A DNA stretch of 32,168 nt from Gammaproteobacteria bacterium (GCA_029941465.1 JAPYQN010000014.1:1-32168); one strand, 5' to 3'; counted from the first letter of the stretch, positions 8,586-17,423 are shown. Notes: generated by a model from the letters alone, not told the origin. Numbers and translations: made by a program.

Positions 8586-10031
8586 CTACCTTTCCCCCAT
8601 TGCATGAATATCATGGGGTTCTCCAGTTTGAGTATAGAGAACTTTTTTTCTAAAAAATCTTAACATTCCCATTTCACCCATTCGTGAGGCGCCAATGCCT
8701 GAGTATTTAAACCAATTTTTCTCACCATCAAAAACATAAGTGGTTGCACCACAATCTTGAATAGTGATAGCACCCGCATCAATTTGTTGGGCAATCTCAG
8801 TTGCCTCTTCAGTGCTCCCAGCCAGAACAGCTGCTGATAAGCCATAGCGGGTGTCATTGGCCAAGTGAATTGCTTCACTAACATCACTGTAGCTCATCAC
8901 AGGAATAACAGGTCCAAACGTCTCATCAGTCATAACCTTCATAGAATGATCCACATCTCTTATCACTGTGGGTCTAATCCACTTTCCGCCTCCATGATTC
9001 TCAATAGAGCCTCCCGTAAGCACAGTAGCCCCTTTATCGATAGCATCGCTTATATGAGACTCGATAATAACTGCCTGTTGGTCAAAGATTAATGGTCCTA
9101 TATGACCTTCCCTAATATTGGGGTAATTAAGTTGTACTTCATCGGCTAATCGAGCTAATTCTTTGATTAACTCTTCAGCAATGGATTCATGGGCATAAAC
9201 TCGTTCAATCGATTGACAAGCTTGACCAGTTGCTTGAACTGATGCTCTTAAAATAATTTTCGCACTCTCTTTAGGCTCTGCATTTTCTGTAACGATCACA
9301 GGGTCTTTACCGCCAAGTTCTGCGTACACAGGTATAAAATTTTTGGCCCCACTTTCATAGACTAATTTTCCAGTCTTTACACTACCGGTAAAACACACGG
9401 CATCAACATTATTAATTAAATCCTGCCCTGTTTGGCCATCGCCTTGGATATAACGACACACTGCATGTAACTCTGGGACCTGTTCCAGAGTCTCCTGAAG
9501 AGGTTTAATGAACCTTGGAGTAATCTCGCTTGGCTTAGTAATGGCTGCTGATCCTGCCATTAAAGCAGGCAGAAGGTCAATTAAGGAAATTAAAAAAGGA
9601 AAATTCCAAGGGCCAACAATACCCACCACCTCAAAAGGTTTGTATTGATGGCTATAAATGACACTTGGAATTGAAGATTGGATCGGTTCTTGTTCAGTAA
9701 AAACTTGGCGTCCTATCATGTGCCACCCTTCGATCGACTTTGCTAAATTCTCTATTTCGGCAGTGGCTATAAAATAACGACCTGTATCGGTAACTAGAGC
9801 TTCTAACAAATCACTGCTCTTGGAAACAATATTAGCCCATTCTTTAAGAATCTCTGCTCGCTCATCCACTGTTAGCGAAGCCCATTTTGGCTGATTAGAA
9901 CGTAGTTCTTTTACAGTGTTTTCAATTTCAGTTTTAGAGGTCACTTCAAATGAATAATCGCGCTCGCCTGTTCTTGGATTTCTGGCGTCTATAGTTCGAG
10001 TTCCTGCGGTTCCAGTATTCACAATGCCCAC
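8586..10031 (-). CDS. NAD(P)-dependent aldehyde dehydrogenase
   Basis: 481 residues, full length for the superfamily. Oxidises an aldehyde to the acid. Conserved residues: Asn143 in PWNFP, coenzyme Lys166 in TKPSE, the FTGS Rossmann motif (214-217), general base Glu238 (AELGGKDP) and nucleophile Cys272 (GQACQSIERV). Substrate cannot be told; the fold is of the general ALDH/succinic-semialdehyde group. Start codon: the longest reading frame begins at a GTG (10031), but GAGGA directly abuts it. The GTG three codons later (10022) has that GAGGA at a better spacing of nine bases and may be the true start. It follows the dehydratase gene by 54 bases on the same strand, a probable operon. Its stop lies five bases from the convergent ilvI stop. 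Confidence 0.92.
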   Translation of the reverse strand: MGIVNTGTAGTRTIDARNPRTGERDYSFEVTSKTEIENTVKELRSNQPKWASLTVDERAEILKEWANIVSKSSDLLEALVTDTGRYFIATAEIENLAKSIEGWHMIGRQVFTEQEPIQSSIPSVIYSHQYKPFEVVGIVGPWNFPFLISLIDLLPALMAGSAAITKPSEITPRFIKPLQETLEQVPELHAVCRYIQGDGQTGQDLINNVDAVCFTGSVKTGKLVYESGAKNFIPVYAELGGKDPVIVTENAEPKESAKIILRASVQATGQACQSIERVYAHESIAEELIKELARLADEVQLNYPNIREGHIGPLIFDQQAVIIESHISDAIDKGATVLTGGSIENHGGGKWIRPTVIRDVDHSMKVMTDETFGPVIPVMSYSDVSEAIHLANDTRYGLSAAVLAGSTEEATEIAQQIDAGAITIQDCGATTYVFDGEKNWFKYSGIGASRMGEMGMLRFFRKKVLYTQTGEPHDIHAMGER

Positions 10032-10085
10032 TCCTCAGCAAATTAGATGGTTAAGACTACGATTAAAAATAATAGACATCAATAT

Positions 10086-11051
10086 TTATTTTATCAATTC
10101 ATCAAAGCGATCTGGATCAATATTACCCCCACTTAATAAGATCAGAATATTTGCATTCTTTATCGGGAAATTATGATTCAGAGCAAAAGCCAAAGCTACC
10201 GCACCACCAGGTTCAACAACAAGGTTAAATTCTTCGAATGCAAAACGCATGGCCTGTTTAATTTGCTGTTCATTCACTGTTTCTACTGAGGTTAAAAGGT
10301 CTTGATTAATCGGAAATGTTAATTCTCCTGGTGTACGAGCCATTAAAGCATCACAGAGAGTTGATTGGCTGATATCAATAGATGTTCTTTTACCATTTTT
10401 GATCGATAATTGTGTGTCATTAAATAATTCCGGCTCAACACCAATAATTTTGCTCTGATCAAAGTAATGCTTAATCGCTATACTGCAGCCCGCTATTAAA
10501 CCTCCTCCTCCCACAGGGCAGATAAAATAGTTAATCTGCTCTTCTATAAGAGCCATCTGATGTATAGCCTCTAGAGCAGCTGTTCCTTGCCCTGAGATAA
10601 CATCAAAGTGATCATAAGCTGGGATCAGGAATGCAGCGGTTTCCAAAGCGATTTTTTTAGCTATTGCCTGTCTCGATTCTTTATATCGATTGTAAAAGAC
10701 AACTTTTGCTCCCAAAGATTTAGTCTTTTCTATTTTCATTATGGGAGTGTCCTCGGGCATAACAATTGTTGCATTGACTTCCATAAGAGATGCTGCATAG
10801 GCCACTCCTTGAGCATGATTTCCAGAAGAAAAGGCAACCACATCTTTCTTTTTGTGCTCTTTAAAATACTGATGCATTGCAAAATATGCTCCTCTAGATT
10901 TAAAAGAACCATTGATTTGATTGCACTCAGCTTTCAAGAACAGATTGGCGCCCAATGCTTTATTCAGTTCTTCTGAAAAAAGAACGGGAGTTTCTCTGAC
11001 GATCCCCGCCAAAACTTCATTAGCATTCAGAATGTTATTAATGTTGATCAA
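10086..11051 (-). CDS. PLP-dependent threonine/serine dehydratase-family enzyme
   Basis: Fold-type II PLP enzyme, 321 residues, catalytic domain only, with no C-terminal ACT regulatory domain. PLP lysine is Lys51 in GSFKSRGA; substrate-binding SSGNHAQGVA (75-84); phosphate-binding GGGGLIAG (181-188); a C-terminal LSGGN contacts the pyridine ring. This is the catabolic TdcB / serine racemase / 3-hydroxyaspartate dehydratase group; members look alike and the exact substrate cannot be decided by eye. Start is TTG at 11051, with an in-frame TAA five codons before it and no ATG nearby, but no clear ribosome site. The aldehyde dehydrogenase follows on the same strand, suggesting an amino-acid breakdown unit. 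ABM-like gene is divergent, 66 bases away. Confidence 0.87.
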   Translation of the reverse strand: MININNILNANEVLAGIVRETPVLFSEELNKALGANLFLKAECNQINGSFKSRGAYFAMHQYFKEHKKKDVVAFSSGNHAQGVAYAASLMEVNATIVMPEDTPIMKIEKTKSLGAKVVFYNRYKESRQAIAKKIALETAAFLIPAYDHFDVISGQGTAALEAIHQMALIEEQINYFICPVGGGGLIAGCSIAIKHYFDQSKIIGVEPELFNDTQLSIKNGKRTSIDISQSTLCDALMARTPGELTFPINQDLLTSVETVNEQQIKQAMRFAFEEFNLVVEPGGAVALAFALNHNFPIKNANILILLSGGNIDPDRFDELIK

Positions 11052-11117
11052 TCTAATATTTACTTTTTACATCTGTCATTTAATATTAAGTTTCATTCAA
11101 TTAATAGGTGGAATCAA

Positions 11118-11474
11118 ATGGAAACTTACATTGTGACAATCTACGCTAAAGAAGACCATGCCAATCAAGTAGAACAATATTACAAAGAACTTCAACCGCT
11201 TTATGAAGAAGCCACTGGATTTGTTGGTAGAAAAATTTATCGAGCAAAAACTGGTGCAATGGTGAGTGCTGTCCGTTCAACCTATTCAAAAGAAGAGTTG
11301 GCTAATACTCCAGAAGAAGATCACGATCACGGAGAACACTTTGTTATGATCGAAGAATGGGAGTCTGTCCAAGACCGTATTAACTTTGGACGAGGACTTA
11401 GCAAGGAACATCATATGAAGGTAATACCTTACCTTCTCCCTAATCACTCACATGAATTTTATAAGGGCGTCTAA
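11118..11474 (+). CDS. Small ABM-like (dimeric alpha-beta barrel) protein
   Basis: 118 residues, no signal peptide. The layout fits the antibiotic-biosynthesis-monooxygenase/dimeric alpha-beta barrel fold: a first strand (YIVTIYAK), a helix (ANQVEQYYKELQPLYEE), a middle strand, then the characteristic HFVMIEEWES strand followed by a helix. His residues are frequent (HDHGEH at about 75-80, EHH, NHSHE), which could bind metal. Ribosome site AGGTGG seven bases before the ATG. Function unknown; family members range from heme-degrading and quinol monooxygenases to stress proteins. Its end overlaps the pterin dehydratase gene tail-to-tail by four bases. Confidence 0.6.
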   Translation: METYIVTIYAKEDHANQVEQYYKELQPLYEEATGFVGRKIYRAKTGAMVSAVRSTYSKEELANTPEEDHDHGEHFVMIEEWESVQDRINFGRGLSKEHHMKVIPYLLPNHSHEFYKGV

Positions 11475-11812
11475 GTTAATATATTGTCTATTTTCTTAGC
11501 ACAAATAAAATCATTCTCGGAGAGCCCTCCGATAGCATGAGTAGTATAGACAACCTTACAGGAACCATATTTAACAGTTAAATCAGGGTGATGATCCTCT
11601 GATTCAGCTATCCACGCCACTGCGTTTACAAAGGAAATAGTTTTATTAAAGGTGGAGAATTTAAATTCTTTAGATATTTCTTTGGCGTCATTTGAAATTT
11701 TCCACCCTGGGTCAATGGCTTCAGAAATTTGCTTGGCAGCAGCCATATCAAGTGGCTGCACGCCTCCCTCACAGGGCACACAGTGTTTTTTTTCAAGTTC
11801 ATTTGAATTCAT
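11471..11812 (-). CDS. phhB: 4a-hydroxytetrahydrobiopterin dehydratase (PCD/DCoH)
   Basis: 113 residues, normal for the family. Carries the PCD signature ESEDHHPDL (70-78) with the two catalytic His residues and the GLSENDF segment near the end. It dehydrates pterin-4a-carbinolamine formed by aromatic amino-acid hydroxylases, or acts in molybdopterin or DCoH-type roles. No phenylalanine hydroxylase is in the window. A near-consensus AAGGAGAG ribosome site overlaps the stop codon of the upstream vWA gene, and only 14 bases separate the two coding regions, so it is very probably cotranscribed as the last gene of the envelope operon, an odd combination. Confidence 0.92.
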   Translation of the reverse strand: MNSNELEKKHCVPCEGGVQPLDMAAAKQISEAIDPGWKISNDAKEISKEFKFSTFNKTISFVNAVAWIAESEDHHPDLTVKYGSCKVVYTTHAIGGLSENDFICAKKIDNILT

Positions 11813-11826
11813 CTCTATTCTCTCCT

Positions 11827-12804
11827 TTAAAGATGAGACAAGGCAACGAAAGTGCCGCCATTGTCTTCTGATAATTTTCTCATTAAATGTGCAAATCTTG
11901 CACCATTAGCTGTCCCTGCTTGAGTCGGAAAACCAATGCCATGTATTCTAACTAGTCGGTTACCATAACGATCTGCCTTATTAAGACGAGCAACATATCG
12001 ACTCACAGCTTCAACCGACCCTCTAGGAAAATCATCGCCAAACACATAAATACTAATTTTTTTATCGGTGTCATAGAAAGTAGTGATTGCTTCTGTAATG
12101 CCTTCAACAGGGCTCGAATCGCTATAAGGATTCCAAAATTGAAGGGTACGAGTTATGTTTCGTCTAATTGCAGGTGAATCAGGTATCCAAGAACCACTTG
12201 TTGTCGAGAACATATACTCTCCCTCATCATTAAGAACTTGGATACCCTTCACTGTTGGATAGACAGCAAGTGTTTCAGTGATTTTTTCTATAACAAGATT
12301 CCAAGGGCCTTGAAACATACTCCCTGATGTATCAATCACAAAGATAATGTATTCGCTATCAACTGGAATGCCCCCGACAGTGCTATCATCTATGGGGTTA
12401 TAATCTTTTAACAATCGCTTCATTTCATCCGTCAACATTTGTTTAGCTGACAAAAGACTATTTAACAATCCTGATGATTCTTCTGAGATCGCCTGTGTTG
12501 CACTGAACTCTCCCTGCTTTTCAGATAAATCTCCAGCCAATTTATTTTTCTTCTTTGTATTTTCAGATAATTGCTCCTTGATTTCATCTAGTTCTATATT
12601 CAAAACAGTGGAATCCCCTCTCAATTCATTAAGTTCATTTTCTAACCTAATAACTAATTCCTGCATGTCCTCTTTACTCTTTTGAATGGTGACAGGTTCA
12701 TAAATCTTTGTTATTACTAACAATAAAATAACGGCGCCAAAGCCACAGCAAACCACGTCTAAAAAAGACAAGTTAAAGGTTTCCATGTTACGTCTATGTC
12801 TCAT
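11827..12804 (-). CDS. vWA-domain protein with ExbD/TolR-like membrane anchor (second copy)
   Basis: 325 residues. Short basic N-terminus (RHRR), one TM helix at about 11-32 containing Asp16 in NLSFLDV, a coiled coil at about 40-130, then a von Willebrand A domain with an intact D-x-S-x-S metal site (Asp158, Ser160, Ser162). Orientation by the positive-inside rule puts the vWA domain in the periplasm. The helix resembles ExbD/TolR/MotB, where an equivalent Asp carries protons, but the rest of the protein does not. Its first 25 residues closely match the preceding gene, so the two are paralogues with differing vWA domains. Start overlaps the previous stop by one base (TAATG). Function inferred, not known. 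Confidence 0.82.
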   Translation of the reverse strand: MRHRRNMETFNLSFLDVVCCGFGAVILLLVITKIYEPVTIQKSKEDMQELVIRLENELNELRGDSTVLNIELDEIKEQLSENTKKKNKLAGDLSEKQGEFSATQAISEESSGLLNSLLSAKQMLTDEMKRLLKDYNPIDDSTVGGIPVDSEYIIFVIDTSGSMFQGPWNLVIEKITETLAVYPTVKGIQVLNDEGEYMFSTTSGSWIPDSPAIRRNITRTLQFWNPYSDSSPVEGITEAITTFYDTDKKISIYVFGDDFPRGSVEAVSRYVARLNKADRYGNRLVRIHGIGFPTQAGTANGARFAHLMRKLSEDNGGTFVALSHL

Positions 12805-13898
12805 TAAGGCCAGTCCCTGGATGGAGCCATAAAACTACCCTTTGAGCGAATAGCTAATCGCCAATAAGCTTCAGCAGCTAAAGGATCACCGTCCATTGGA
12901 AACAAAAGAACATTAACAGGGATTGGTGGAAGTTCCCTTAGAGCTTGTTCAAAATACCTAATTCTTTGCTCTGGTTTAACCATTGTCTCTGAGACAGGGC
13001 TGCGTTTTCCTTGTGTAGGCAGTCCGTCAGTTAACAAAAAAATATTATCAGGACGAGGTTGAAGGTCACTAATTTTTTCAAAAGCATTTATTAGACTAGT
13101 CCCGTTTTGTGGAACAGTTGATCTCAATTCTTTAATCGCTTTTTTAATTGTTGTGCCATCATCAACCTCAAGCCACTCTCCCTGAGATTCTTCAATAGCA
13201 CTAACCGCTGATTCATTGAAAGTGTAGATTTGGAATTTTGTTCCACCTTGCAATCGAGTGGTCAACCAGTCGACACTATTCACAGTCTGTCTCCATTTAG
13301 GTGCCTTGATCTTTTGGCTGTCCTCCATGTTTCTATAACGTATAACATTTACATAGGTTCTACCAAGCATGCTAGCAGATGCATCAACCAGAAAAAGAAC
13401 ATGTTTGCCCCCCATTTTTAATTCTGTAAGGTACTGTCTATCTCCTTCTCCCACAAATTCCCTTAGAGATTTTCCAGTGTTTGATGAGTCTAGTTGAGCC
13501 TGGGCAGACATTCTCTTATTAGATTCAGTTAACTGTTTTACATCGGCTTGCAAACGTTTAATATCATCATCTGAAGCAAGTGAATTTGCTTTGTAGAATT
13601 CGATTTCTTTTAGTAGTGCTTCAATAATCTCAGTTAATTCATCAACACTGCCCTCAATGATTGCATTCTCTTGCTCAGTCTTATCCAGTGCATTTGTAAT
13701 TCTTACCAGTTGCTTTTGTTCATTAAAGATCCGTTCTTCTAAAAGCCTGCTTTCTGATTGCAGATCTGAACTGGCCTGATCACTTCTATTTTTTACTTGC
13801 GAGTTAATAATCATAAAAAATAAAATTACTGCACCAAAACCGCAAGCAATTACATCCAAGAAAGATAAGTTAAAGACGTTAAATTGCCTTCTAGCCAT
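12804..13898 (-). CDS. vWA-domain protein with ExbD/TolR-like membrane anchor (first copy)
   Basis: 364 residues. Basic N-terminus (ARR), a TM helix at about 10-32 with Asp15 in NLSFLDV, a long coiled coil (about 40-135), and a vWA domain whose MIDAS residues are all visible: Asp172, Ser174, Ser176, a Thr in NGTSL and an Asp in LLTDGLP. The complete MIDAS predicts a divalent-cation-dependent binding domain, which should lie in the periplasm. The helix has the motif L-D-V at the start of the membrane span, as in ExbD and TolR. It begins 12 bases after the ExbB/TolQ-like gene, which supports pairing of the two as a channel. Paralogue of the next gene. No known system is identified. Confidence 0.83.
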   Translation of the reverse strand: MARRQFNVFNLSFLDVIACGFGAVILFFMIINSQVKNRSDQASSDLQSESRLLEERIFNEQKQLVRITNALDKTEQENAIIEGSVDELTEIIEALLKEIEFYKANSLASDDDIKRLQADVKQLTESNKRMSAQAQLDSSNTGKSLREFVGEGDRQYLTELKMGGKHVLFLVDASASMLGRTYVNVIRYRNMEDSQKIKAPKWRQTVNSVDWLTTRLQGGTKFQIYTFNESAVSAIEESQGEWLEVDDGTTIKKAIKELRSTVPQNGTSLINAFEKISDLQPRPDNIFLLTDGLPTQGKRSPVSETMVKPEQRIRYFEQALRELPPIPVNVLLFPMDGDPLAAEAYWRLAIRSKGSFMAPSRDWP

Positions 13899-13910
13899 AA
13901 AAAATTTTGC

Positions 13911-14711
13911 TCAGTCTCCCTTCAAATGGGTAATAAGATTCTGATCGCAATACTTCTCTGTCTCAAAAATTTGACGTTCTTGCAATAACTGCAATTGGTG
14001 CACCAAAAACATGATGACAATACTGATCAAAAGAGCAATAAAGGTTGAGTTAAAAGCCACACCTAAGTTCTGTGTTACGCCACTAATATCACCATCTACA
14101 GCTCTATGTGCTAAAGATAGAGCAGCACCTATACCTCGTACCGTTCCAATAAAACCAATTGACGGTATTGCCCATGCAATATAACGGATCATTGATAACT
14201 CTGATTCTAATCGGTCGGCCTCAGATTCCACCATGGTGTGTGTGGTCGTAGAAACATCTTGAATATTTTTTGTAGTAGAAAAACGTTTTAATCCATTCAT
14301 AAGAATTCGAGGCAATAAAAGATCTTTTTTAGACTCAGGTAAATTTTCTAACTGCCTAAGAAAATCGTTGATCTCATTGGGTCTGATACTCTGACCTTCT
14401 CTTACCGGTACTAGATCTTCTTGGAGAAGTTTTCTTTCATTGATAGAAGATTGGGCCTTTAAGGTCATAATAGCGAATGCCCAAAGCATAAGGATAAAAC
14501 AAGATTCTTGCTCAAAATCCCTAACAATGACATAAAATGATCGTTCAGGAATATAATTAATATCTTGTGCAATCATTGCCTGCTGTTCTTGGATAATTGA
14601 AGTTGCCTCTGGTCTAACAATGGAGACATAAAAAGCATGGACCAATATGACAGAAATTATCAATGCAAATCCTTGATATAAAAATTCTTTCGAAAGATTC
14701 TGACCGTTCAT
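13911..14711 (-). CDS. MotA/TolQ/ExbB-family proton channel subunit
   Basis: 266 residues with TM helices at about 11-32, 69-85, 175-198 and 217-238 and a cytoplasmic region of roughly 90 residues between the second and third. The third helix carries the family signature PSIGFIGTVRGIG (183-195) and the fourth the AFNSTFIALLISI segment corresponding to the conserved Thr-bearing helix of ExbB/TolQ. In known members, five such subunits surround two ExbD/TolR/MotB helices and convert the proton motive force into movement. The likely partners here are the two downstream vWA proteins. An extra N-terminal helix compared with TolQ makes the topology closer to MotA-like variants. No TonB, TolA or OmpA-domain protein is nearby. 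Confidence 0.85.
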   Translation of the reverse strand: MNGQNLSKEFLYQGFALIISVILVHAFYVSIVRPEATSIIQEQQAMIAQDINYIPERSFYVIVRDFEQESCFILMLWAFAIMTLKAQSSINERKLLQEDLVPVREGQSIRPNEINDFLRQLENLPESKKDLLLPRILMNGLKRFSTTKNIQDVSTTTHTMVESEADRLESELSMIRYIAWAIPSIGFIGTVRGIGAALSLAHRAVDGDISGVTQNLGVAFNSTFIALLISIVIMFLVHQLQLLQERQIFETEKYCDQNLITHLKGD

Positions 14712-14725
14712 GTGATCTCTCCTAT

Positions 14726-15001
14726 TTATATATCGGATGGAAAGCTGACTGCAACATCTGCTGATAGTGACTCTGAAGGAGTAAATTCTTCAAGTGTTTC
14801 TTCCTCATAGGCTGCCTGAATTCTTTCCAATTCTTGTTTTAATTCTCTATCAATCTCTTCTTGGCTTTTCGTTGTAACTGATTCCATATCAATTGTCTCA
14901 TCTTCTTGAGAAACAACAAAACTGCTAGTTAAACAACAACTCACTACAAGCACGATTAAATATTTCAATATCCCTGTTTGCATAATCTTCAAATTATTCA
15001 T
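14726..15001 (-). CDS. Small exported protein of the envelope operon
   Basis: 91 residues. Signal-type N-terminus (hydrophobic ILKYLIVLVV segment at about 11-20, cleavage probable near residue 31), then an acidic, Glu-rich stretch predicted to be helical (about 45-75) and a short tail. It contains no domain I recognise. Its start overlaps the end of the FGE-domain gene by eight bases and it sits 14 bases before the channel gene, so its position inside the operon argues that it is real and acts with its neighbours in the periplasm. Two Cys lie at about 22-23, within the signal region; without a clear lipobox I do not call it a lipoprotein. Confidence 0.7.
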   Translation of the reverse strand: MNNLKIMQTGILKYLIVLVVSCCLTSSFVVSQEDETIDMESVTTKSQEEIDRELKQELERIQAAYEEETLEEFTPSESLSADVAVSFPSDI

Positions 15002-17423
15002 TATCAGTATACCTTGCTATCCTAAAACCGACATCTAATCTACCTTGGGTTCCATAATCTCGGTAGGCATATCTTAATGCCGTAATGGTTGAATGACGCC
15101 AACTGGATCCCTTGATAACCCTGACAGTCCCATCATCTGGACCATATGGGTCCTTATCAAGTTGATCAAGGTCTCGATTAACTACAGCATAATAATCATT
15201 GACCCATTCAGAAACATTACCTCCCAGATCATAGAGACCGAGTTTATTCGTCTCAAATTTAGCCACAGGTGAAGACACTGGATAACCGTCCCAATAATTT
15301 GTTAACACATTGGTCATAAGGCTTTCCGCTGATTCATCAGCATAATTTCCTGAGTTTTCAGTGGGAGGCATACTTGCTCCCCAAGGATACTTTTGTACTC
15401 CGCCACCTCCATTATACCGTGCCACCCATTCCCATTCAGCTTCTGTCAACAAACGATAGCCATTGGTCATCGGTTGGATTAACTGATGTTGACCGTCAAC
15501 TACTCTATAAGCTGGATCCAATGCTTCTCTCTTGCTTAACCAATTACAATATCCAACTGCATCTTCCCATGTGACCATCACTGTTGGATGAAGTCCATTT
15601 GATAGTTCTCTATATGTTTCTGCTCCTGAGGTATGTTTTGGTTTAAATTTTCTGAATTCATTGTTCATTATTTCTCTAGTGCCAACATAAAACGGTTTAG
15701 TAATTTCAACTAATCTTTCACTTTCATTCGACTGTCGCCCTTGGGTTCTTCTGGGGGTTCCAATAATAAACTGTCCGCTAGATATTAACCTCATTTGAAG
15801 GCCTTGAGAGGTTTTAATGGACTGGGGCATAGCTGCTAGCACTGCCTCTTCTGGAGTTAATAATTTTATTTCCAGTGTTTGATCAAAACCAGGAGTAGGT
15901 TTTACATTAATATCCTGTGTTAAAAGCCCATCCTTTTTGATAGTCAATATTTGCTCCTTAGCAATCAGGTTCACTTTAAGAGGAATATTTCCTAAACTCT
16001 TATCACCTTGGATTACCTCAGCATCTTGAGTGCCTTGGATTAGAATTCTTCCAAACATTGGTTGTAACTCTAAATTTATAACCTCAGAATCTTTTTCCAT
16101 GGATCTCAATGTTTCAACAGTCTTTAATTCAATGATCTGATCCATAGCTTTGTAACCAGGTTTAGAGACACTAACACTATGAGCAACTAAGGGTTCGAGA
16201 TCTATTTCAACAGGTGTCATCCCTCGATACACTGAGTCTATATTTACAGAGGCACCCTTAGGGTAGGAAACAATAGTAAGTTTGCTGTCTAAGCGACTCA
16301 AGTTAAATGGTTCTAAGACAATAGTTTCTCTCGCCTTTACAGCTATCTCAGTTGTAAAATTCTTGTAACCATTTTTTTTAATCCCAAGAACATGTTCACC
16401 TTCTATGAGATCAAGGTCTAAGGGAGTCAATCCTACATTTTTACTGTCGATAAATATTTCAGCCCCACTTGGTTTAGTGTCTATCTGAACATCAGCCCAA
16501 GCAGGCTCGAGATCAAAAATAAATTCTTGTTCTTCACCCATCCCATTGATGACCAATTGCTCCTTAATCGGAAAATACTTTTCAAATCGCAACTCAACAT
16601 CTCTTGTTCCAGCTGCCAAAATAGCGCCCAAACCAAGCCAGTTGTGTCGACATTCCTCTAAGCTTATCTCTACATCTTCACAAATAGATGGCGTTGATCT
16701 TTTTCCCTCGAGATACAGCTCAGAATCAACATCGGGTCGGGTTGTGAATGTAATAATACCTGGTGTTTTTTTTAATTTGATATCAATAACTTGTGAGGAT
16801 TCCTTATTGATTTTAATATCCAAGTTGCTGGGATAATAGCCAGGTCTAGAGTAATTAGTCTTATATTCACCAGGCCGAAGCAAAAATCGTCCACTAATTT
16901 TTAAATGTGGGAAAAAACCACCAGAGACTGAAACTTTAGCATCAGTTGGCATTGTGTTTATTTCGACAGCTTTAGAGGTAAATAAATAAAATAAAAAGTA
17001 GCCAACTAAAAATACTAGTCCTATAGCAATTCTCTGAACGGTCTTGTTTTGGAAAATACTCTCACTTTGGCGTTTTTGAAACTGCGTTGGTTGCTCCTCT
17101 AAAGAAACATTCTCAACATTAAACTCTATTTGATGGGTAGATATTTTAAACTGGACTCGCTTATCAGCCACAATCAACTCGTCACCATCTTTGATCCAAT
17201 AATTTCCAGAAAATTCATTGTCATTGATTGTGGTGTCAATACCGGAGTTAATCTTTTGCAAGACCAAACGATCATCAATTAAATCGATGATCATAGCTAT
17301 ACCTAATGAAAGCGAGCCAATGACCACAATATCTGAGTTCAAATCTGTACCTATTTTAATAGGTAGGTCCTCTTGGCTTAATAAGATCTCTTTATTATTT
17401 TCTCTAAGGATAAAATTCGTCAT
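14994..17423 (-). CDS. FHA-like / TM / PEGA repeats / FGE-sulfatase-fold fusion protein
   Basis: 809 residues. An N-terminal cytoplasmic FHA-like domain (about 1-103) is followed by a TM helix (131-149). A periplasmic part has several PEGA-type repeats: clear ones at about 310-360 (GLTPLDLDLIEGEH), 380-430 (GMTPVEIDLEP) and 455-505, and weaker ones at 155-300. A C-terminal FGE-sulfatase/SUMF1 domain spans about 541-805 with GYRLLTEAEWEW and GGNVSEWV. The segment where formylglycine-generating enzymes carry their cysteines (GSSWRHSTITALRYAYR, 772-788) has none, so copper-dependent formylglycine formation is unlikely; a binding or structural role is expected. FHA domains usually bind phosphothreonine, but this one is degenerate. 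Start overlaps the TPR gene's stop by four bases. Confidence 0.85.
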   Translation of the reverse strand: MTNFILRENNKEILLSQEDLPIKIGTDLNSDIVVIGSLSLGIAMIIDLIDDRLVLQKINSGIDTTINDNEFSGNYWIKDGDELIVADKRVQFKISTHQIEFNVENVSLEEQPTQFQKRQSESIFQNKTVQRIAIGLVFLVGYFLFYLFTSKAVEINTMPTDAKVSVSGGFFPHLKISGRFLLRPGEYKTNYSRPGYYPSNLDIKINKESSQVIDIKLKKTPGIITFTTRPDVDSELYLEGKRSTPSICEDVEISLEECRHNWLGLGAILAAGTRDVELRFEKYFPIKEQLVINGMGEEQEFIFDLEPAWADVQIDTKPSGAEIFIDSKNVGLTPLDLDLIEGEHVLGIKKNGYKNFTTEIAVKARETIVLEPFNLSRLDSKLTIVSYPKGASVNIDSVYRGMTPVEIDLEPLVAHSVSVSKPGYKAMDQIIELKTVETLRSMEKDSEVINLELQPMFGRILIQGTQDAEVIQGDKSLGNIPLKVNLIAKEQILTIKKDGLLTQDINVKPTPGFDQTLEIKLLTPEEAVLAAMPQSIKTSQGLQMRLISSGQFIIGTPRRTQGRQSNESERLVEITKPFYVGTREIMNNEFRKFKPKHTSGAETYRELSNGLHPTVMVTWEDAVGYCNWLSKREALDPAYRVVDGQHQLIQPMTNGYRLLTEAEWEWVARYNGGGGVQKYPWGASMPPTENSGNYADESAESLMTNVLTNYWDGYPVSSPVAKFETNKLGLYDLGGNVSEWVNDYYAVVNRDLDQLDKDPYGPDDGTVRVIKGSSWRHSTITALRYAYRDYGTQGRLDVGFRIARYTDNE

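Noticed and set aside
8596-8622. Inverted repeat CCCCAT...ATGGGG as a terminator
   Set aside because: Twelve-base loop, no T-run and located within the aldehyde dehydrogenase C-terminal codons.
13911-14711. Zorya-type anti-phage defence (MotA-like channel)
   Set aside because: There is no OmpA-domain ZorB and no ZorC, ZorD or ZorE gene; partners are vWA, PEGA and TPR proteins. A defence role is not excluded but has no support.
14994-16000. Formylglycine-generating sulfatase activator
   Set aside because: The segment expected to carry the catalytic cysteines has none, and no sulfatase is nearby.
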